Positions 1 to 11,673 of a stretch of DNA of 64,000 bases are shown here, piece by piece; the stretch's first letter is position 1, and each line of letters starts with the position of its first letter. This DNA comes from Micropterix aruncella (Eukaryota > Arthropoda > Insecta > Lepidoptera > Micropterigidae), in the NCBI GenBank assembly GCA_944548615.1, contig OX155955.1, positions 17,921,151-17,985,150 on the forward strand, read 5' to 3'. The notes beneath the pieces are model-generated. The model worked only from the letters and a program-made list of their open reading frames with translations. It was not told the DNA's origin and did not search any database. A program made the translations under genes and the position numbers.

Positions 1-486
1 AAGCATTTCCTAATAAACAGAGCTATAACAACGTGTAACGATAGGTTCGGGAACATCGTCATTTTTTCATCAGTTAAAAGTCACTTTAAGAAAACCATTA
101 AAAAATATTATCAGTCCTGTCTATTTTATATAATCAGTATTAATCGTTTAAACAGTTTACATAAATAGTCTTTTGTATTTTTTTTAAAATATATCTTTGG
201 TACAAAATAATCAATATTGTTTAAAATATCAAAGTAAAATTCCATTTTCATTTGTTTTTAGTTCTTTCTCTTTTCCTATAATATTAAATCATTGCTAAAA
301 ATGTATATATATATATATAAATAAGGTATAATAACGAAGATACATACTGTACACATTAAAGATAGTGTTAACTTATAATTAGTCATAGTTTTATTGTTGT
401 ATTTTGTATTTTTTATGTATACACGCTGTTTGTTAACCAAGTAAAATAGAATAAAATAAAAATAAATTTAAAAAAAGCTGTCTTCT
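1..486. other. AT-rich non-coding stretch
   Basis: No coding signal. It holds a short TA run near 306-320 and A/T homopolymers. It ends where a family A repeat begins. Confidence 0.6.
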
Positions 487-1085
487 GTGAGGTAAGCGTA
501 GAAGATTTAGGACGAAACAGTTCACTGTCTAGTTACGCCACTCGCCCGTAAGAAGCCAATGGCTTACCGTGAGACACCGGGAATATGCGCTCAGCGGGCC
601 AACTTGCGCCCTTACTAACAGATTTCTTCCAGATTTCATGCCCTTACGGCCAGATTTCTTGGGTCGTCCTCGTGGTTACGTGTTCGAGGTCCCTTGCGTG
701 GCCCTCTCCCTTGTGTTAACTACCTACCGAATCTATCGCGGACCACGGCGTCTTTTGCCAGATGTTTACCCGGGATCGGGTAGCCGATTGATCGTTTCAA
801 GAGAGGCTGTAATAAGGTTAACAACCACGCCTGCTTTATAGGAAACAATGCTGTTTCCAGACTCCCCCGGTTATCTGTCGGAATGCAAATCGATTGGCTG
901 TCCCCGCACGATGCGTAAATTGACAAGGAGCGTCAGAGGTACGAATTCCCAGGGGAAGCCCGCAGGCACAGAGTCCTACCCGGGCTCGCACTTCTTGGAG
1001 GCTACCAGATGGGCCGACCAGTAGTCATATAGGTCATAATGGCCCCACTGCACTGGGCCTATTAGCTCCCAGTTTAACAAGACGC
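487..1085 (+). repeat. Dispersed repeat family A, copy A1
   Basis: This GC-richer block aligns over most of its length with 27778-28403 and 43121-43786. Shared landmarks in order are GCGTAGAAGA, CGCCCGTAAGAAGCCAA, CCGAATCTATCG, GGGTAGCCGATTG, CAGACTCC, CAGAGTCCTACCCGGG and a terminal TTAGCTCCC. The start of the family, near CAACGGGCGA, is missing, so the copy is truncated at its 5' side. Open frames on both strands are short and broken. Class is unknown; the 13 bp target duplication on copy A5 argues for a non-LTR retroposon. Confidence 0.75.
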
Positions 1086-2589
1086 ACAGATTTCGTCGAA
1101 TGGCGGTCACGTCAATCTGCCTGGCTATTCCTCCCTCTGCAGGAATGGCTTCGCTCCTCCTTTCCCCTCCTCGCTCAAATCATCTGTTCATAAATACTAC
1201 GATGGGATCAATGCTCGCATTAACGCTATCAAATATCCAAATATTATTTTCATTGTATGTAGATATATCTTAAACAATTTAGTATGTTAAGGACTTCTAA
1301 ACATAATGATTTTACCAGTCTTAGCGCTGCTTAGTAAGAAATCGCCCTATTACCTAGTAGACCATTCGATAGTGTAGCTGCTTTGCATGAAATCATGTTT
1401 ACACAATCATATGGCGTATAGCTCATCTATGTTGGCTGTTGGTCCATCGTTCATACAAAAGTGCGTATGGTCCTTTTATATAATTATTATATTTTATTAT
1501 TATTATTATTGTTTTAAATGAATGACTCTTTATTGTGATTTTTGACAGTTAATTATTTTATTAATGTCACTATTTTTAACTGCTCTTATTTTTAGCTATT
1601 ACTTTTTTTTATTTGTGACTTTGATTTTTTTATTGTTATAATCTGCTTTTTCATTTATTTTTAACTATGCGTTATATAAAATTGCTCTTAACCTTTTGGT
1701 TATTCAACGTATTCACACACTAATAATTGCAACTCTATGTTTATAGAATATCCGTCCACAGTTTGATTATTTGGTCGATACTGGACTGTAAATGTCTTAC
1801 AATAATGTAGTTTAATTTCTTGCTGTGATTAAGTATTTCAGTTTCATATTATTTTATTTGATGTTTCAAAATATAATATTATTTGCCTTTTTTAAAAAAT
1901 AAATTAGATTAGAACCAACTTAAATTATAGGTGGATGATAATAATATAAACTAATAAATATTACTGAAACTCTCGGCATATTATATGCAGCTTGGGTACT
2001 AAATCAGCGATTGTCGCAATTCTGAGAAATTGGCGATATTTATTGTAATTTGTCAAGGACTATTTAATCAACGTTTTTTATTGTATGCAATAGGTAACAG
2101 TACGTCATAAGTTGTAGCAGGTTATATAAATGTCACAATCGTTTTGCCCGATTTTGAAGGGAAAAGAAGATAACAAAATTAGATGATTAATTTAGATTGG
2201 CTTTAGATCCAGTTATAAAAGCTAAGAAATCAGTGCTTATAGGGTCCAAACCATTTAAATACCCGTCTGAAAATCTATTTCGTGACTATATGGTTCTGGA
2301 TATATATATATATCAGCTATACATAAAACAGATAAGGGCAGTACTCTGGAAAAAGAAATATTCATCTACTCTCACAACAAAAAAAAAACATGAGCTTTCT
2401 CTGCAAAGTATTCTACACCACACTGGTATCAACGTTTGGCCAAAAACCTACTTTAGTTTCCAAGAAATTACAACACCTTGGAAGAAAGCATAAACATGCT
2501 TATTAACATAAACATATTTAAGATTAAACTATTACTTTGACGAAAGAAGTAAGAACAATGAACAACAAGTAAATATACTAAAAAGAATC
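1086..2589. other. AT-rich non-coding stretch
   Basis: A family A-like GC block fades out near 1180. After that the sequence is AT-rich with no supportable gene. The open frame at 2197-2493 begins with TTG, is low in complexity and resembles nothing I recognise. Confidence 0.55.
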
Positions 2590-2966
2590 AAAAACACGAC
2601 TGCCGTTACAAAAAGTGAACTAGTGTAGTTGTATTGATTTTTTACGGTTTTTTAATGAAATATTTGTGGTTTATGTATTCAAATATATATGGTAGATACT
2701 TGTATACTACTCAATCAGGATATATTTTTGGCAATTTGTTGACATTTGAACATTTAGACAGCTAATTACTTAATATTTGGAAAGTTAAGGTATTTTATAA
2801 CACTCGGAATGACATAACTATTCTAACAATACCACACACGTCTAAATCGGTTGAAGAATTTAGAAGTTATTGTGTAATAAAGAAATGGAAAACATACATA
2901 GATGAAACTTGAAACTTTACACTCCTTTTTTGTTTGGCAGAACACTAATTTTTTGTCGTGTAAAAA
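2590..2966 (+). repeat. Family H element, copy 1 (MITE-like, CACGACTG termini)
   Basis: Colinear with 7361-7723 in the same orientation. Both contain GACATAACTATTCTAACAAT, then TCTAAATCGGTT and AACATACATAGATGAA. The left end carries CACGACTG and the right end a decayed complement, GTCGTG. The short inverted termini suggest a non-autonomous DNA element, but no target duplication could be fixed. Confidence 0.6.
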
Positions 2967-3009
2967 GACAACAATTATTATTTAATGCCCTCACAATCGT
3001 AGATCATCA

Positions 3010-3023
3010 CCCCCCCCCCCCCC
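3010..3023 (+). repeat. Poly-C run (14 C)
   Basis: Uninterrupted C homopolymer. It is one of several C or G runs in the window (16300-16313, 53016-53030, 60869-60885). Confidence 0.9.
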
Positions 3024-4009
3024 TCCTTGCATATATCGGCTTTAGAATATAGGTCGATTGGATCATTCCCTGACTTTTTAAAAGGCACTGCTTCTCAACT
3101 TTCTTAATGTGCCTCCTGTTGTATTCTGTTTACCGTCTCAGTCGTCTCAGGAGCACTCCAGGTGTCTCCATAGCACGTCTCCATAGCACATTTCGTTCGT
3201 TCGAGACCTTATAGCGTACACATTTTGTTTAATTCTGGAATTACTATTTTCACTAAAACTAAATCAGTATAATATTTACATTGTTTGGTTTTAGGAAGAG
3301 ATGTAGGATTGGATTATAATACTTGTAATTTTTTGCTGTCCTGAAGTAATTGTTTTGTCAAGTAATATTTTTGTATTCAATACTTTAATTGGTCGGTCTA
3401 TGGGTTGGTCAGTTGCTGTGGGGATGATCCTGTGTGCTGACATGTAGAAACATCCTTTATAAATGAGGCCGATTGTCTTGATGGTTTGCCTGTAGGGCAT
3501 TCAAGCGTCCAATAGCCCGTTTCCCACGTAGCGCAATGAGTGAGCGCGTCCGCGGCAATCCGTTCGTCTCGCGCCCATTTGCCTATTAGCGCGGCCATCC
3601 ATCAACCGCACCACCGCGGGATGAGCGTCTCAGCTGCACATCATATTTACACGGGCTTCCTTATTGCAAATGAAGCCATTAGACGCATCGCAGAACAGCT
3701 AATAAATACCCTAAAAGAAGATAAATAAAAACGATAAACGCCTTCATGAGCGGAGATTTTACGAGCACACATCTTGATCAATTTATGCGAGTTTATCTGG
3801 ATTTTGCTGATCCAATAGAATAGAATAGAATGCTGCATAGTGGATTAATCCCCCAAATTGATAATTTTAGCGCGCATAAGAGTACAAAACGTAGGCTGTA
3901 TAATTAGATATTTAAAATAAAAATATATGCATAATTAGGTCCAAAGAAAAATAATAATGTTAGTAATTGTGAAATTTGAAATAAACTGGAATATTGTAGT
4001 GTATAATGT
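3024..4009. other. Non-coding stretch with a GC-richer patch
   Basis: The patch at about 3500-3700 is GC-rich and CpG-rich compared with its flanks, but has only short overlapping open frames. A TAGAA microsatellite of three units lies near 3818-3833. I see no gene. Confidence 0.5.
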
Positions 4010-4475
4010 ATTATACTATTATCCACATGGTAATTATACGGATCATTATGATTTTACTATCGTTCATTATTCAATGATTCATTCATTATTATCATTCATA
4101 TCATTCATTATCGTTCATTAATCTTAGATTATATTCTGGATTATTATTGACGATTTTAAAAATATTAATCTTATTTTTGTAACGATATTTTAACTATTAT
4201 TGATGATTTTAAAAATATTTATCTTAATTTAAATTACATACAATATTTTATTTGACAATTTTTTTGACATTTTGTCCCAGATTTTATGTAGGTAATAATT
4301 AATTTGGTATTTACTAAATTGTAATATTTTTATTACAATTAATTACGACAATGTTTAATAGATTTCTCAAGATGATATTATGGATTAAAATAAATTGTCT
4401 ACCTTAGAACAGACGGCAGTCTTGTTAGGTTTGACTATTGTAAATTTCAAAATAAATAAATTAATTTGAATTTCG
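4010..4475 (+). repeat. Family G repeat (LINE 3'-end-like), copy 1
   Basis: Read forward, this aligns with the reverse complement of 59690-60030. Shared blocks include TTGACGATTTT, TAATAGATTTCTCAA, CAGACGGCAG and TTGACTATTGTAAAT. It ends in AATAAATAAATT, like a retroposon tail. No coding part remains. Confidence 0.6.
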
Positions 4476-4684
4476 ACTTATATTGCGAGAGAAACAAATG
4501 GCTCATTTCTTAATATTTTGACTATTGATCAGCGAAAGTTTTATAGAGTTTTCTAGTTATAAGAAGAGTCAAACAATAGTAAGACTAAGAAACGCAAGAA
4601 TATAAAATTTAAATTGAATATAAAATATGTAATAATATGTACCAAAATCTACGTACCTACGTTCATTAAATCAAGTTTGATTCC

Positions 4685-5290
4685 TTTGCGATGCCTCTGG
4701 CGGCGCGATTCGTTTCTTGGCTTAGGGCGGGTTTGGGCCAAGCGCTAATAGATGGCGTTAATATATAATTAATATTTATGACGGAAATAAAATATTAATA
4801 GTGTATTTTGTATATGAGATATTCCAACCAAAACCTGTCCTATCTCTCTGTGTGTCTGCCTGTGTTTGTGTATTCCTCTACGATAGCGCCCAAACTTTTA
4901 ATCCGAGTAGGCTGAAATGTATGCACTCATCATTTGGCCATGGAAAGAGTTCAAAAAATTGTGGTTGAAATCCGCTCATTAGGTGCCTCCCGGTGAGCGG
5001 ATTTCAACCACAATTTTTCACCACCAGTCGTATATTATTCTCGAAATATTAGACTTAGCGACATAAAATTTGGTACACAAAGTTCTTGTTGGGCCGAAAT
5101 CACATTGTAAAATTTAGGTTGGAATTTCTCATATAGAAGCTACACTAATAATATTTACATACCTACCGCCGTATTGACTTTTTTGAAATATATACATTTT
5201 AAGTAAACATTAACGCCATCTGTTAGTGCTTCGTCCGATCCCGCCCTTAGCCGAGAGACGAACCGCGCCGCCCGAAGCGGTCGTCGTAAA
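4685..5290. repeat. Large palindrome built from two inverted family E repeats
   Basis: The left flank (about 4690-4765, with GGCGGCGCGATTCGT, GGCTTAGGGCGGG and GATGGCGTTAATAT) recurs inverted at about 5206-5285. A second inverted pair, the TATATGAGATATTCCAACC type, lies near 4810 and 5125. The centre is a perfect 25 bp hairpin. The unit also occurs singly at 45810-46240. A head-to-head duplication of a retroposon is the simplest reading. Confidence 0.7.
4954..5018. repeat. Perfect 25 bp inverted repeat at the centre of the family E palindrome
   Basis: Arms 4954-4978 and 4994-5018 are exact reverse complements separated by a 15 bp loop. The arms carry GTGGTTGAAATCCGCTCA. Confidence 0.9.
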
Positions 5291-5493
5291 AGGAATCCAA
5301 CCGGTTTCTTTCGCCGGCGAGAGACGGCGCTTACCGATTTTATTTATGAAGTTAATATTCAGATGAAATAGATTCTGCGTTATTTAATTTTTTGAAATAA
5401 TTTTTGTTAAGCGTAGTTTGTCAAGTCGTGTTCATTTAGAAATACTTAAAAACAGTGAGACGTAGAGATGCATGCATCTTCATCATAGATCAC

Positions 5494-5535
5494 CCTCGAT
5501 CACCTTAAGGAATTACCTCGATCACCTTAAGGAAT
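5494..5535 (+). repeat. 22 bp tandem duplication
   Basis: The 20 bp sequence CCTCGATCACCTTAAGGAAT occurs at 5494-5513 and again at 5516-5535, giving a 22 bp period. Confidence 0.9.
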
Positions 5536-5582
5536 AACTATGAAATCTACATGTGGACCCTGGATTATTGCTCGCTAACAGT

Positions 5583-6290
5583 TGGGCGGTGTTACCTACA
5601 ACGGGTGAACCCGTCATTCCAGGCTGGTATAACGATATGTGATCATTCTTTCAGCCGCGGAATAAGCGTAGAAGATTTTGGGACGGCACAAACCTACCGT
5701 CCAGCAAAGCCACGAACCAGCCAGAGACCAACGATGTACGGCGAGGCACTATGAAGGTAACCCAGTGAAGCTATCTCGCCCCCTGGCTACCAGTATTGGT
5801 AGGATATCTCCGTCTGGAATTAACCTTCAGGATACCTCCCTCCTTCCGACTGGTTACGAGACCGAAGTCGCTTACGCGACCTCTACCTGCCGTAATTCAG
5901 CGGTGATTCAGTTCGAATCTATCGTGGACCAAAGGTATCTTTTTCCCGGCTCTGAATTCAGAATCAGGTAGCCTAATGGTCATTTCAAGAGTGGAGACAG
6001 TATATTTCCATAGTCTCCAGACTCCTACAGCAATTGGTCAGAGTTCACATTCGATTGGCATCGCCGAACGGTGAGCAACCCGTCCAGTAGCGCCGGAATG
6101 CAATCCCGCCAGAAGAGACCGGTCCACTAGCCGTGAGGCCTGAAACGCGAGAGTCTTACCCGGGGTAGCCTTCCGCAGGATGAGGCTTCTGAATAGAAGC
6201 TGAATCGTGAGTTGAGCCGATACGAGAACAAAACGGATCTTATGTCCCAAGCTGCACGAAACCATTCGCTACCTAAATATTGCTTACCGA
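5583..6290 (+). repeat. Dispersed repeat family A, copy A2 (divergent subfamily)
   Basis: It shares the family start (ACAACGGGTGAACCCGTCAT, then GCGTAGAAGATTT) and later blocks GAATCTATCGTGGACCA and CAGACTCCT. It matches copies at 47579 and 57905 better than the A4/A5 type. A minus-strand frame at 6038-6265 is partly conserved with the copy at 57923, including GHKI and LTIQLLFRSL, but it is broken elsewhere. Confidence 0.7.
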
Positions 6291-7360
6291 CAATACTTCA
6301 ACTTGAACTTTTAATGAAGTCAATCTCTTCCCGAAGGGATTTCACGCTGAAAATCCCTCCATAAGTCCTTGTCTATTTGCCGGGAAAGTATTAGGGTGAC
6401 ACAACTGATTTTGTTGATGTTTTCTTTAGTTGTTTTTTCTCTCTTTGCAGTGGACTTTTATTAAAGTAAACAGTGAAATTTCAAACAGGAATACTCGTTT
6501 GTCAAAGAGAATACAAAGGTGAGAGTTTTGTTTAGTCAAACGCGTCCGCGCAGGAAGTTTACGATGCCGATATCCGTTACCGAGGCGCCGGAAGAGGCAG
6601 GTTTATTGTTGTCCGCCCTTTCATGAACTAACGGCACACTTTGTTTTGTTTTCGTTTGTTTTACCGCGTGGGCTAGCCTTCAGTCTACAAACAGACACAG
6701 CGACATCTTGAATTCAAATCCAGGACCGTTTTACGAGTAGCCCTCCCGGTTGGCGACTGACTATTCCACATTTAATCGTATAAGTAAAATAACAAATCAT
6801 TATTTCCATACAAGAAACGAATGTAAGAGGATTGGCATAATCCGAAGCAAGACTAGGCCTCATAAAATAACCATGTAAATATAATGTAATCATTACATTA
6901 CATTTACGTCGTGTCCAATTGACGGCTAAAAACCGCTCTTGGACGTGTCAACATATTTGTGTTAGGTAGTAAGTCTCATTACTACTCAGATATTTACTCA
7001 ACATGCATAGATTGTCAAAATTTTAGCTATTAGATTTAAAAAAAAATTAGTGTTTAATAAACTTTGAAACCTACTAATAGTTATTCATCGTAAAATCTTA
7101 TTACAAAACCAATTGAAGGCCTAATAATTAAAATACTTAATAACTCTAATGGGTACCAACGAAAATCCACTGAACACAATAACTAAAATAGTCAGTAAAA
7201 AGTTCAACAATCAAAGCAGAAGCCTAACAATTGCATACGCATAAAGTAGTATATTTCACTTATAGAAAAATAGTATGTTTAAAAACACAGTTATTGCATT
7301 TTAATGGAACTACGTTAAAATACTAAATCATGCAAACTACTAAATATATTAAAAGGAATA
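6291..7360. other. Non-coding stretch with a family D fragment
   Basis: Near 6378-6410 is a family D signature (TTTGCCGGGAAAGTATTAGGGTGACACAAC), shared with 8840-8880 and 42660. The rest is AT-rich with no supportable gene. Confidence 0.5.
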
Positions 7361-7723
7361 AAAAACACGACTGAAGATAAAAAAGTGAATGATTGTATTT
7401 ATAACTATTTTTATTACGATTTTTTAAGAAATGATTGTGGTTTATGTATTCATCCATATAGGTAGATACATGTATATTTCCGGAATGTGAGAAATATTTA
7501 CCTAAATTTATTGATATTTGGACATTTTGTCAACTATTTACTTGATATTTAGACAGTTAAGGTGCCTATGACACTCTAGATGACATAACTATTCTAACAA
7601 TACCACACTCTTCTAAATCGGTTCAAGCGTTTAGAAGTTATGGCGGAATATAGAAACGAAAAACATACATAGATGAACGCTGAACACATTATACTCCTTT
7701 TTTGTTGAGCAGTCGTGTAAAAA
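7361..7723 (+). repeat. Family H element, copy 2 (MITE-like)
   Basis: Second, better-preserved copy of the element at 2590-2966. It has matching inverted termini CACGACTG (7366-7373) and CAGTCGTG (7710-7717). No open frame is conserved between copies, so it is probably a non-autonomous DNA element. Confidence 0.65.
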
Positions 7724-8008
7724 TGGCTTGATACAGTTTACGCACAGGGCATACTATTTCAGAATTATATTTATAACCACACATTACTCTTAGTGCGTAT
7801 TATTTATTATATTTTTAATTACAGCATCAGTTAGAAATATCAAATTAAATTCAACCATAATAACATTTTACAAGTCTAATAAGTAATTAACATAACATTT
7901 AAAAGCAATCCAATTGTAATGAAAATAATATTAAAATAGTCCAAAAAGAAAAATAAAACTAAAATATTGAAAATCGTATTATAAAAAATTATGTTGTTTT
8001 TTTTATTC

Positions 8009-8420
8009 TTTCTATCTATCTATCTATCTGTCTATCTGACATTGTCTAGTATAGCTACCCGCATTCTATGAAGCATCTCGGCGTATCAGGAATGCCAACG
8101 AGGGTGACCTTATCACGCTCACTCGCGGATTGCCCGCCCTTTTCTACTTCGAAATGTAGAGTACTTGCTATTTTATTTATCGCTGCTGCTATATTTTTTG
8201 CCACCGCTTGGAGCGTGCTATTCTTGCAGTCACAGTGGCTCACCTCACGTGCGCGCCGTGCATTTTTAACGTCGATACGGGCGTCGGCGTCGACGCAACG
8301 GTGCGACGACGCCACGGCAACGGTGCGCTCGTGCGTGCCCTCGATCGCGTGAATACACCAGCCATTATTGCATGCAACTTCTGCATGCAACTTTTCTCCG
8401 TCAATCTGCTATAGTTGTGA
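8009..8420 (-). repeat. Retroposon-like block with a GATA-type tail
   Basis: A TCTA microsatellite (about 8009-8040; GATA read on the minus strand) directly abuts a GC-richer block. That arrangement is how many insect retroposons end. The block has overlapping open frames on both strands (8055-8390 minus, 8068-8352 plus) with no domain I recognise. Sequence near 8370-8395 repeats GCATGCAACTT twice. Retroposon status is inferred from the tail alone. Confidence 0.4.
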
Positions 8421-8639
8421 AGTATGTTGCAATAACCTAGCATCGCTTCTAGAGCCTCCACTCGTCTGTCTAATCTTTATCATAGTTCCTTAGAAACAGC
8501 ATGAAAGAACATAGTCATAGTCATATTTTATTAATTCCCAAAAGTTGTACTGTGAAACATATATATTCATACATAGGTAAACATTAATTCATGACGTTCA
8601 TAACATATTCTATACATTTATTATCCCAGCAACTATTTC

Positions 8640-8890
8640 TGTGTGACTGTGTGTGGGTCTCTGTGTGTGTGTATTACTACACGATAGAGAATAAACGCTT
8701 CAAATGATTGAGGTGAGATCAGGCATCATTCGTTTATGGCGAGAGTTGAAAAGATTGCAGGTAAAATCGGTCCACCAGAGGGTGCGCTAGGGATTAGTGT
8801 GCGGGGCGATTGGGTTGGCGCGGGGGGTTGGGAGGGACGCGTGTCTACTTGCCGGGAAAGTCTTGGGGTGACACAACCGATCCTTTAATA
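8640..8890 (-). repeat. Family D/E repeat, minus-strand copy
   Basis: Read on the minus strand it gives the family D start (TGTGTCACCCCAAGACTTTCC), then the family E tail containing AATGATGCCTG and ending in a CA-rich simple repeat. The same order occurs at 42655-43120 and 43787-44345. Confidence 0.6.
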
Positions 8891-9121
8891 TAACGGCAAG
8901 GCAAAAGTCGTTAATGTTAACTAATTATTACTCAATGGGCGTTACTCCAGGAGTACTCCATATAGAGTATATATAAATAAGAAAAAATAAAATCGTCTAG
9001 AATATCATTCAATGATAATTTTTATTCATTATTTTTTTTTATTTATTTTGTTTAAGGGATGTAAATAGCAATACATATATATGTATTAATTATAAGTGTA
9101 TATAAGATAGTCATAAGAAAA

Positions 9122-9830
9122 TCAGGTGGAGTCAACGTGACAAGGAGTCTTCACCTTGACATCCGACGAGGAGTGATAATACTCTCGGATATACGGTATA
9201 TTAAAAGTCCACGTCCACGGACAGATACAGCACAAACGTCGCTCTTCAATCGAGCATGCGATCTATGCGACGCTGAGCATTTTTCGCAGGAGATGGAAGA
9301 TCTCCTTAGAAAAAATGGATACAGAAAATATGATGACACAAAAACACGAAACAATTCGTACGAAACTCAGAAACTGAGCAGATCACGAACATTCATACTA
9401 TAAGGTCAAGGGCGTCACATATCGAATAAGTAAAATGCTAAACAAATTCGATATAAAAACGACCTTAAAACCAACCCGCAATATAGCTCGATGTCTGAGG
9501 CCTGTAAATTATATAATTCCACGGAAAAATCCTGGTGTGTATAAAATTGAAAGCCGCTGTGGGTTAGCGTTAACGTTAGACAAACGAAGCGGCCCATAGA
9601 CACTCAATTGATGGAAACAATCAAGGCATATTCGAACACATTTTTATAGCGCAACTAATCACTGGATGCAGTTTCAAAATCCCATTGTGCTATCTAAAGA
9701 AAAATATTATTTTCCACGCATGATCCGGGAAACCATAGAAATAAGAAGAACCGCGAAGATTGATAGAGACGACGATTTCAAACTCATACTTTGTGGAACC
9801 CTCTTCTGAAAATGTTTTGAATGCCAATCG
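9122..9830 (+). pseudogene. Penelope-like retroelement, C-terminal RT and GIY-YIG endonuclease remnant
   Basis: Frames in this block read as the end of a Penelope-like element protein. The open frame 9137-9403 carries FNRACDLCDAEHF and EMEDLLRKNGYR, typical of the region that follows the reverse-transcriptase palm. At 9424 comes RISKMLNKFDIKT, then PGVYKIESRCG, which matches the GVYKI..CG start of the GIY-YIG endonuclease. At about 9702-9785 comes YYFPRMIRETIEI followed by DRDDDFKL, which fits the domain's C-terminal end. Frameshifts and stops separate these parts and the RT core is absent, so this is a dead 5'-truncated copy. Related fragments lie at 12040-12425 and 50330-50625. Family assignment rests on recognised motifs only. 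Confidence 0.7.
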
Positions 9831-10985
9831 CCAAATACAAAACGTGATAAGAGATGCAGTAAATTTTGTATGCACGGCAGACTTTGAAAACTTTCTTCTA
9901 CAAACTTTCAAAACGTCGGGTTCTACAAATTTTACAAGCAAATTTAAAGTTATATTACCATTTCTACACATTTTTCATTTAAACGCCCCACCTGAATAAT
10001 TGCAAATTTACACAACGCGAATATACATAGGGACCGTCGAGATTACCGTAAGAATTTTTGAAAAAGGTTAATGTTTTCTATAGTCGGTTTTTCATGTTAA
10101 ATATTAGGAGTATTAAGGAAGATTAGGTACGTATTATTAAGGATGTTCGTTTATTATCCAGCTGCCATTTCCTTGTAGCTCGAAATCATAATTCGAATTA
10201 GCTGTTTGCATTGACGCAAAAAAATATATTACTGATAGAATATTTAAAATTTTATAATGCGTCAGGTAGAAGACGGAGATCCAGACAGCCAGGGAGACAG
10301 CCACACAGATAGCCAGCCAACCAGGTAAACAGACAAACACATTTATTTTTTCTGTAATTTTGATTCTTGATAATACGAGTATATAATAGTAAAACATCAA
10401 TTTTAAACCAAAAAAAAATATTTTTTTAGTGAATTAAATATGAAGACACTTGTTGTGGCGTTATGACGACAGTACCTGCATACATATTAAAGTCATATTG
10501 AGTAGTTACGTTAAATAGGTATTAGATATTTACATATTTAATTATACAACGCCTTAAGGTATTATATGTATCACTATATTCATATCAATTTATATATATT
10601 TATATTATAAAAAATTGGACAGGGCCGATATGAGCATTATCATGTATGTACTGCTACTGTCCAATTAATTTCCAGGACTTGTTCCAAGGCAGCGAGCTCT
10701 CTAGTTTTATATGTACATATATTTGACAAGTTAAAAAAAACCATTTATAGTAACTTAAACATTTAGAATTATAATTAACTAATAATCACTAAGGAAATAT
10801 TGAAAAAAATACAGAAAATAAATAATCGTGGTAAATAAAATAAAATGTTAAATAATAATAAACAATAGCAACCAAAATTAAATAATAATCTATGATGCTA
10901 GAGGGTAGATGACTATCGAATTATTTATACCAAAAGTGTGAATATATATAGAGTTTTAATATTATGACGTTATCAATCAACTTAC
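9831..10985. other. AT-rich non-coding stretch
   Basis: No gene supported. A CAGCCAGNNAGACAGCCA-like simple repeat lies near 10285-10325. The rest is A/T-rich. Confidence 0.5.
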
Positions 10986-11123
10986 CGCAAGACATGCCTG
11001 TGTACGCACAGCTGAAGAAAGGCGAACATTTTTCTTGGCTAGCAGCCAGCCTAGGTGCGGACGCGGCCAGGATCGCGAAAACAAAATAATATTGTAATGT
11101 ATTTCTTCGTTTGCCTTGTTGCG
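10986..11123 (-). CDS. Candidate host exon: signal-peptide-like segment and start of a Cys-rich secreted peptide
   Basis: On the minus strand a good donor (GCG then GTAAGT, junction at 10986/10985) closes an open stretch. Its acceptor could be at 11123, after TTATTATCCACAG. The reading contains YYFVFAILAASAPRLAAS, which looks like a signal-peptide hydrophobic core, then QEKCSPFFSCAYTGMSC with three cysteines. No ATG precedes it in frame before a TGA, so the start would lie in an upstream exon at higher coordinates. A second possible acceptor is at 11154. No further exon was found and no peptide family is recognised, so chance remains possible. Confidence 0.35.
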
Positions 11124-11673
11124 CTGTGGATAATAAGCTTTGTACAGACACGCGCTGTATCGACGAGCGTTTTATTCACAATCGCCGATTCATCGCTATC
11201 GAAACCAACGCTCAACCTATAGATAAAATATTGTTTATTGCCATTTGAGATTTTACGTATTGCCAAATACTGACTGTTTTGAAAAGAGCAATGATTTATT
11301 TAGTTGTTTATTCGAGAAATATACAGCATTCATACCAGAAAGTACAAAGTAGAATAATCAATAACAGAGCCAATAATATTTATAAGTATTATTGGTAATA
11401 AATTGATCTGTATATACGCCAATTAAATTTATTATAGTGTGTGTGGACTGCCGATATACCGCAATGTTTTGAAAAGTACTTATAGGTTTTTTTACTGCTA
11501 CGTTATTTTAATTTACTGTACATTATTTTACTACTAGTGGTTTATTTAACTTTCTAGTAGTAGCGGTTTAAGTTTTCAGCAGTAAAATAACTTCTTCTTT
11601 ATATTTACGTGTACGTTTTACGTTAATACTCTTTAAGCCTTATACCTCATAGAAAAAAGGGAAAATGTGGAAA

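Noticed and set aside
720..926. Conserved minus-strand protein in family A
   Set aside because: Short residue blocks recur between copies, but stops fall at different places and plus-strand frames recur just as well, so nucleotide-level repeat identity explains it.
8055..8390. A 111-codon host protein
   Set aside because: Frames overlap on both strands in a GC-richer block attached to a GATA-type tail, which fits a retroposon better than a gene.
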